Part shown: piece by piece, positions 59,096 through 64,000 of the stretch
How positions within the stretch are numbered: position 1 is the first letter of the stretch
Layout of the letters: every line of letters begins with the position of its first letter
NCBI RefSeq assembly: GCF_004135585.1
Contig: NZ_CP035501.1
Span: 4,783,501 to 4,847,500, forward strand
DNA from: Sphingosinicella sp. BN140058
Lineage (GTDB): Bacteria > Pseudomonadota > Alphaproteobacteria > Sphingomonadales > Sphingomonadaceae
Direction of reading: 5' to 3'
DNA length: 64,000 bases
The notes under the pieces: generated by a model
What the model saw: only the letters and a program-made list of their open reading frames with translations
Database searches by the model: none
What the model was told of the DNA's origin: nothing
Translations under genes and position numbers: made by a program

Positions 59096-62068
59096 TCAGA
59101 ACTGAAAGTCGACGGCACTCATCTGGTAGCCGCCGGGAGTGAGAACGGCGATCGAGAGGTCGGCGATGCGGTCGCCATTGGTGTCGCCCTCGACCAGCCA
59201 GGTGTTGGTTCCGTCCTGAAGGAGGCGCAGCTCGCCGGCTCGGCCGCTGAAGGCGGCGGCGCCGACGAACAGGAAGCTGCCATTGCCCGCAACGCCGGTG
59301 CCGTCGGCATCGATCGCGCCGAACGAGAGCATGTCGCCACGCTCGAAGTCGCGGATGAGGTCACGCTGCGCATTCGTCGATTCGGCCGCCGATGCATATT
59401 CGAACACGTCCTTGCCCGCGCCGCCGGTGAGCGTATCGGCGCCCTCATTTCCCCAGAGGCGATCCGCCCCGGCGCCGCCGCGCAGCGTGTCGGCGCCGCG
59501 GCCGCTGCGAACGTTGAAGCCACCTTCGGCTTCGGCGGCACCGTTGAACTTCAGCACGTCGTTGGCGAGCAGGGAATCGCCGAGGACCAGCATCTGCTGA
59601 CCGGCCGACACCGAAACGTCGTTCATCGTCAGATCGTAGGTGACGGGCGCCGTCGGCGTGCCGAAGCCGTAGAGGGTGAGGTTCTCGATCGAGACCAGAT
59701 CGTCCGCGTCGAAGGCGATCGTGTAGACCCCGACCAGGCTGACGGTGTCGGTGCCGGCGCCGCCGTCGACCGAATCGCCATTGGTTAAGGCGCCGCCGAA
59801 ATAGACGGTGTCGTTGCCGCCACCGGCGACGATGCGGTCGTTGCCGCCGTCATGGGCGTTGACGAGATCGCCGCCGCCGCCAAGCACCGCGATATTGTCG
59901 AGTGCGTTCAGCCGGACGCCCTGCGCCGCGGACGACGTGCCGACGAGATTTTCGACGTTCGCCGGTAGCACGTAGAGGAGGTTCGAGGCGGCCCGGTTGC
60001 CGAGTGCGGTTCGAACTTCGTCGATGCCGCCGCCGGCCGCTTCGACGACGACGTCGCCCATCACATCGACCAGATAGATGTCGTTGCCGCCGAGACCGAT
60101 CATCCGATCGGCGCCGGCCCCGCCGTCGATCACATTGCCGGCGTCGTTGCCGGTGAGGGTCTGGGCGACGTCGCCCGAGCCGGTCAGAATCTCGAACTCC
60201 GCGGGCAGAGTGTAGGCGGCACTTGCGGTTCTCACCTCGTCGACCCCGGCATTGGCCGCCTCCTCGAGCGTCGCGCCGTCTCGGTGGAGATAGAGGTCGT
60301 TGCCAAGCCCGCCGCGCAGCGTGTCGACGCCGCCGGCACCGTCCAGGACATCGTTGCCGGCGCCACCGGTGATCAGATTGTCGCCGTCATTACCGGTCAG
60401 CTGCTGGCCGGTGGCGGAGAGGCCGGTGAGGATCTCGACATGCGCGGAGAGCTGGTAGGCGCCGGCGGCGGTGCGCACCTCGTCGACGCCTTCGCCGGTC
60501 GCTTCGACGACGAAATCCTCGGCATCGACATGGTAGATGTCGTTGCCTGGGCCCGCCTGCAGAGTGTCGGCCACCGCGTTGCCGGTCCCGTCGAGGATGT
60601 TGTCGCCCCAGCCAAGCGGGATCTCTGGCGCGGGATCGACGACGTCGGTCACCTGTGATCCGGATCCGGTGACATGCGTGCTGACCGCGCCCTCGGACGT
60701 CCAGGTGATGGCATCGAGCTCGAAATCGTTGATCGTCAGCGATCCGTTGCCGGAAATGACTTCGGCGCCGAGGTTGATGCAGGCGAGATATTCCTCGGCG
60801 CTGAGGATGCCGAGGGTCTGGAGGTAAGCAATGACTTTGGTGATGTCGATCGTACCGCTCAGCATGTCCTGATCGGCGACGAGAGCGGTGTAGTGGCCAT
60901 CGCGATAGATGGTCGCAGTGAAGGCACCGTCCTGGTAGGTGCCCACCGCGGTGCCGAACGGCTTGACGTCGCCCTGGTGGACCCAGATCATCACTTCGTT
61001 GGTGATGGTCGGCTCGCTGCCGTCCGGCTCGGTCGTGAACCAGATGTCGTAGGAGACGTTGTAACCGCCGACATTGCCCTTCAAGCTGACGTCCAGGGTC
61101 GCGGTCAATGAGGCGAGACTGCCGACCTTGACCGGGAAAAGATGGCTGGTGTCGGTCGGATTGACCTGCTCCCCATGCGGTCCGATGCCGAACATGATGT
61201 TCGGATAGGCGCGGATTGGCGCCGCCACTTCGGTGACATAGGGGAACGACCAGTTGAAGGTGGTGCCGCCGGTCATGTCGTTCTTGTTGTAAATGGCGTC
61301 GATGCTGAAATCGGTGCCGTATTTGAGCGTGCCGGGATTCCAGGCATTGGTCATGACGTACCAGCCATGGGCATTGTAGCCGCGGCTGGCGCCGTACATC
61401 TGGGCATAGCCCGCCGGCACGCTCGCCTTCGGAAGGGCGAGCCCGAAATCGGTCGGATCGAGATCGCCCAGGTCGACGTCGCGCAGGACCAGGCGCTCGC
61501 CATTGGATAGCGTGATCGCAAGATCGGCCCCGACCTGCTCGGACCGCGAGACGATCTGGCCGAAATCGTTCATGCCGTAGCCGCTCAGCCGGACGATGTC
61601 GTAGCCGGGCGTGAAACCGTAAATGGCGTCGGAGCCGTTGCCGGCGGCGATGACGAAGATGTCCGCGCCGGTGCCGCCGACCAGGACGTCGTCGCCGCCG
61701 AGCCCGTTCAGCGTTGCGGCCGTGCTGCCCGCGACGATGATGTTGTCGAGGGCGTTGCCGGTCGCGGCGGTGAGTCCCTTCCCGCTGAGGATGAGGTTCT
61801 CGACATTGGCAGCGAGCGAGGCACTGCCCCAATAATAAGCATAGACGGTGTCGATGCCCTGGGCCGCCGCTTCCAGCGCCGCCGCGCTGTTGGTCCAGAG
61901 ATGATAGGTGTCGTCGCCCAAGCCGCCGACCAGAGTGTCTCCGGTCATGCCCTGGAAAGCATCGGCCATTGCCGTTCCGGCGCGGATCACGTTGGTGCCG
62001 ACGGCGGCCACCCAATTGAGGGGGCGAGCAGACAAGCGCAGCTCGACGCCTTTTGCAGTGACGTACAT
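59096..62068 (-). CDS. RTX-repeat secreted protein with GH12-like endoglucanase domain
   Basis: A 990-residue protein. Residues about 25-200 hold a first RTX block (GGLGDDTYHL, GGDDVLVGGTGADIF). A GH12-like domain follows (about 225-455) with WSFPYVTEVAAPIRAYPNI, YDIWFTTEPDG and the nucleophile motif NEVMIWVHQG (E358), and a probable acid/base E436 in LGAEVISGNGS. A second RTX block (about 490-900) has GGAGNDVLDG, GGLGNDLYLH and GGAGADRMIG. The C-terminal part is shared with the RTX protein at 46849. It should be exported by type I secretion and cleave beta-1,4-glucans or xyloglucan (inference). ATG 62068 has GGGGGA about 13 bases upstream. Confidence 0.8.
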   Translation of the reverse strand: MYVTAKGVELRLSARPLNWVAAVGTNVIRAGTAMADAFQGMTGDTLVGGLGDDTYHLWTNSAAALEAAAQGIDTVYAYYWGSASLAANVENLILSGKGLTAATGNALDNIIVAGSTAATLNGLGGDDVLVGGTGADIFVIAAGNGSDAIYGFTPGYDIVRLSGYGMNDFGQIVSRSEQVGADLAITLSNGERLVLRDVDLGDLDPTDFGLALPKASVPAGYAQMYGASRGYNAHGWYVMTNAWNPGTLKYGTDFSIDAIYNKNDMTGGTTFNWSFPYVTEVAAPIRAYPNIMFGIGPHGEQVNPTDTSHLFPVKVGSLASLTATLDVSLKGNVGGYNVSYDIWFTTEPDGSEPTITNEVMIWVHQGDVKPFGTAVGTYQDGAFTATIYRDGHYTALVADQDMLSGTIDITKVIAYLQTLGILSAEEYLACINLGAEVISGNGSLTINDFELDAITWTSEGAVSTHVTGSGSQVTDVVDPAPEIPLGWGDNILDGTGNAVADTLQAGPGNDIYHVDAEDFVVEATGEGVDEVRTAAGAYQLSAHVEILTGLSATGQQLTGNDGDNLITGGAGNDVLDGAGGVDTLRGGLGNDLYLHRDGATLEEAANAGVDEVRTASAAYTLPAEFEILTGSGDVAQTLTGNDAGNVIDGGAGADRMIGLGGNDIYLVDVMGDVVVEAAGGGIDEVRTALGNRAASNLLYVLPANVENLVGTSSAAQGVRLNALDNIAVLGGGGDLVNAHDGGNDRIVAGGGNDTVYFGGALTNGDSVDGGAGTDTVSLVGVYTIAFDADDLVSIENLTLYGFGTPTAPVTYDLTMNDVSVSAGQQMLVLGDSLLANDVLKFNGAAEAEGGFNVRSGRGADTLRGGAGADRLWGNEGADTLTGGAGKDVFEYASAAESTNAQRDLIRDFERGDMLSFGAIDADGTGVAGNGSFLFVGAAAFSGRAGELRLLQDGTNTWLVEGDTNGDRIADLSIAVLTPGGYQMSAVDFQF

Positions 62069-62426
62069 GGTAAAGAAATCCCCCGAGAGTTCGAGGAACC
62101 CGCTACCGTAACGCTTTTGCCGCAGCGTTGTTTGCAGACCCGGTACTTCCCGCAGACCTGATTTGCGTAGAAATACGTAAGGCAAAGTACCGTTCTATGA
62201 CGGCTTTCACCACGAACCGGCGAGGCCATGCTTAATAATTTGCTAAGCGGAACGTGTCGATTGTCTGGCCGCCGGGCAGAGGCTTCATCTTATTCGCGCA
62301 GGTCTGTGTCATGGTGCCGGTTGGCGTGGCGGCAAGTTGGCGGCCCGGCGCGCAAGAAAGCGCGTGACAGACCCTGTGCGAGCCTGCGACACTCGCCGGA
62401 CCTGGGGGGCGAGGGGGCGTCTAACG
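62069..62426. other. Divergent intergenic region between GH12-RTX gene and comM
   Basis: This 358-base stretch has no supported gene. It is locally AT-rich around 62228-62250 (CTTAATAATTTGCTAAG), with GCTTA...TAAGC symmetry, and around 62165-62180 (GTAGAAATACGTAAGG), as expected for divergent promoters. GAGGGGG lies 9 bases before the comM ATG. Confidence 0.5.
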
Positions 62427-62657
62427 ATGGTGGCACATGTCGCGACGGTCGCGTTTCTCGGGCTGGAGGCGCGTGCCGTCGAAGTCCAGGTGCAGATTTC
62501 GAGCGGGCTGCCCAAATTCCTGATCGTCGGCCTACCGGACAAGGCGGTGGCGGAGAGCCGCGAGCGGGTGCATGCCGCCCTTGCCGCGATCGGGCTCTCG
62601 CTGCCGCCGCGCAGGATCACGGTCAATCTGTCGCCGGCCGATTTGCCCAAGGAAGGC
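62427..62657 (+). pseudogene. comM: comM/yifB 5' fragment, truncated by foreign DNA
   Basis: Codons 1-77 encode the N-terminal Lon-like domain of the YifB/ComM Mg-chelatase-like ATPase: ATVAFLGLEARAVEVQVQIS, FLIVGLPDKAVAESRERVHA and RRITVNLSPADLPKEG. Family members then read SHFDLPIALA, and a P-loop ATPase of more than 400 residues follows. Here the match ends after KEG at 62657 and an unrelated tail reaches a TGA at 62703-62705. ComM is a hexameric helicase for branch migration in natural transformation. GAGGGGG precedes ATG 62427. Confidence 0.8.
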
Positions 62658-64000
62658 GTGCTTTCGACTGATCGCCAGCTACTACGACGCGACGAAACGC
62701 TCTGAATGCTAGCGCTTGTGGGGCGCATAATTCTGGAGTAGCCTACTCTTGAACGGAGAGGTTGAGCGTGGCGACGGTGCTGGAACGTGTATCAGACCGG
62801 CCGCATGTGCTCCTGTCCCAAGGTCCTATCGCTGCCAAGGAGTCGCCCGGCATCCCATTTGAGTCAGTTCGCCTGGCCGGGGAGTTGGTGAACCTGCGGC
62901 CGGTTCGCGCGCGGTATGGAGATCAGTTCTCCGGGAAGTTGCTGGACGAATTCGCGCTGACTTGGAGGGAGGGGCCCGCCACCACAAACGGTAAGAGAGC
63001 ATACGCCCTCCGACGGTGGCTCACAGACTTGAATGAACGTGCCGAGGCTGCTCCATCGGAAGCTGCTATAAGGACAGTACGAGACAAGCTACGTGCCTGT
63101 GCTTTCTCAAGTATCAGCCCTCAGGAGTTCTCCGATGCAGTCGGCGACTTTGTGGACCGAGCTTGCGACACGGGGGACAGATCAATCTGCAGCACAGGCG
63201 AGGTCGCAACGCGGCGCCCCCTGCTTGAGTCGCTTTCTTCCTCGCTGCAGCAGCTTGCGCCAGGGGTGGGGTGGCCCAATGTCGGACCCTTGAAGTTCAA
63301 GCTCGGCCGCATTGAGCGCGGTACGACGCCCTCTTTAGGTGAGTTGTCCCTGCCAGCCGGTCGAACAGACCGGCATAGCGAGAGTGGCGAGGGGGTGTTC
63401 GCTCGGACGGTCGCACGAAACAGAGATCGACTCGATCGTCTCCGCAGCATTTGCGAAGACGAGCTATTGGCATCCTACGAAAGGTTCCGGCGCGGACAGC
63501 GCCTGCTTTCGCGATCGCATGGTCCAACAGCGGCAGAGCTGATGCAGGCGGAGCGCGATATGGCCGACGCCACGGTCCTTGAGGGGCGGCGCTCACCGCT
63601 ACCGGGCCTCGCCGGGCACTGCTTCCCACTGGAAGATAGAGAGTTCTCCCTCGCGTCGCTTTTGCAGCACGTTGTCGTGAACCATGCGGGCAGGATCGGG
63701 GCCAGCAAGAGCTGGGCGACACAAGGAGTGCGTAATCTGGTCACGTGGCTTGGTGGGCCGCAATTTGTCACTGAATTGATAGAAGCCAGTGATCGCGCGT
63801 TGGTCGCAGCATACGGCCTGGTTTCGATCGATTCGGCTTTCAACGTGCAGGCGTGTGACGACCTTGCCGCAGACCCGTTTGTGGGTGTTCCCGATCGCGG
63901 GAGAATCGAGCTCCGGGTACTGCAATCCACCAAGAATAGACCCGTCCCTAGAGCGGTGAGAAGCATCTTTGGCGACGGCTTCGTCTATCTGAGCGCGAAA
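62658..64000 (+). mobile_element. Left part of an insertion into comM (island or transposon)
   Basis: Immediately after the comM fragment the DNA changes: no comM similarity, visibly lower GC (34 of 60 bases in the line from 63781 against 44 of 60 in comM from 62521) and less biased codon use. It contains a long gene starting at 62768. comM is a known insertion site for AbaR-type islands in Acinetobacter. The right end and the comM remainder lie outside the window, so the element type and length are unknown. Confidence 0.6.
62768..64000 (+). CDS. Large mobile-element protein, possibly tyrosine-recombinase-like (5' part)
   Basis: The frame is open for 411 codons from GTG 62768 to the window end. 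GGAGAGG lies six bases before the GTG. The region FALTWREGPATTNGKRAYAL and the helical stretch after it look like an integrase N-terminal core-binding domain. Residues about 355-390 (LVAAYGLVSIDSAFNVQACD, then LQSTKNRPVPR) resemble the start of a tyrosine-recombinase catalytic domain, but without the first catalytic Arg. The later R-H-R-Y residues would lie beyond the window. A recombination role is an inference; the family is not firmly recognised. Confidence 0.6.
   Translation, partial: MATVLERVSDRPHVLLSQGPIAAKESPGIPFESVRLAGELVNLRPVRARYGDQFSGKLLDEFALTWREGPATTNGKRAYALRRWLTDLNERAEAAPSEAAIRTVRDKLRACAFSSISPQEFSDAVGDFVDRACDTGDRSICSTGEVATRRPLLESLSSSLQQLAPGVGWPNVGPLKFKLGRIERGTTPSLGELSLPAGRTDRHSESGEGVFARTVARNRDRLDRLRSICEDELLASYERFRRGQRLLSRSHGPTAAELMQAERDMADATVLEGRRSPLPGLAGHCFPLEDREFSLASLLQHVVVNHAGRIGASKSWATQGVRNLVTWLGGPQFVTELIEASDRALVAAYGLVSIDSAFNVQACDDLAADPFVGVPDRGRIELRVLQSTKNRPVPRAVRSIFGDGFVYLSAK

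Noticed and set aside
62228..62671. Alternative frame upstream of and overlapping comM
   Set aside because: It has no family motif and a weak start; the comM frame is clearly the coding one.

Overview
This 64 kb window is chromosomal DNA from a high-GC alphaproteobacterium, most likely of the order Sphingomonadales (Sphingomonas-like). The evidence is the uniformly GC-rich coding, the frequent GTG and TTG starts, three large TonB-dependent receptors, FolE, RadA, AccA and YidC proteins of alphaproteobacterial type, and short translationally coupled operons with ATGA, GTGA or TTGA overlaps. Both edges cut genes: a serine hydrolase on the left and an unidentified mobile-element gene on the right.

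Region by region: 1-5.1 kb is housekeeping (endo/exonuclease-phosphatase protein, HPF-like protein, radA, CvpA family, cysS). 5.4-9.4 kb holds two regulator-centred units. One is a TetR regulator divergent from a DUF4386-like membrane protein. The other is a cysteine-rich MarR regulator divergent from an operon for a secreted protein, a small helical protein and a CPGC redoxin. 9.4-14.3 kb has a DUF4287 protein, a PP2C phosphatase, a triple-PAS LuxR regulator, and stress-type membrane and soluble proteins. 14.4-15.4 kb is a formylglycine-generating-enzyme-like gene broken by one amber codon. 15.7-26.7 kb looks like a catabolic block: TonB receptor, acyl-CoA synthetase, two type-B carboxylesterases, MFS transporter, TetR regulator, short-chain dehydrogenase, with an L,D-transpeptidase embedded. 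26.8-29.5 kb holds an IscU-like protein lacking its third cysteine, a CPA2/Kef antiporter and GtrA. 29.5-40 kb holds aroK-aroB, divergent from a conserved unknown pair plus xerD, then a TonB receptor, accA and an M48/LysM metalloprotease ending in a strong terminator. Two orphan Flp pilins, mutT and a methyltransferase follow.

42-53 kb holds a lipoprotein downstream of a TonB receptor with a Gly/Arg/Pro-rich insert, then comF, a 1377-residue secreted seven-repeat FG-GAP plus RTX protein, grxC, a nitrilase-family gene, a DUF1178 gene and tRNA-Arg(CCT). 53.3-59.1 kb has folE, a 120-bp-period palindromic tandem repeat array, the rpmH-rnpA-yidD-yidC-yihA cluster, a PGPGW-type membrane protein and an aquaporin. 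59.1-62.1 kb encodes a second RTX protein carrying a GH12-like glucanase domain. Its C-terminal module resembles that of the first RTX protein.

At the right end, comM is cut off after codon 77. The DNA that follows has visibly lower GC and carries an uninterrupted frame of more than 411 codons running off the window. This looks like a mobile element or genomic island inserted in comM and is the most notable feature of the window. Other points of interest are the repeat array with an inverted unit, the Cys-MarR/redoxin operon with twin operator-like sites, the amber-disrupted gene, and two RTX proteins sharing one C-terminal module.
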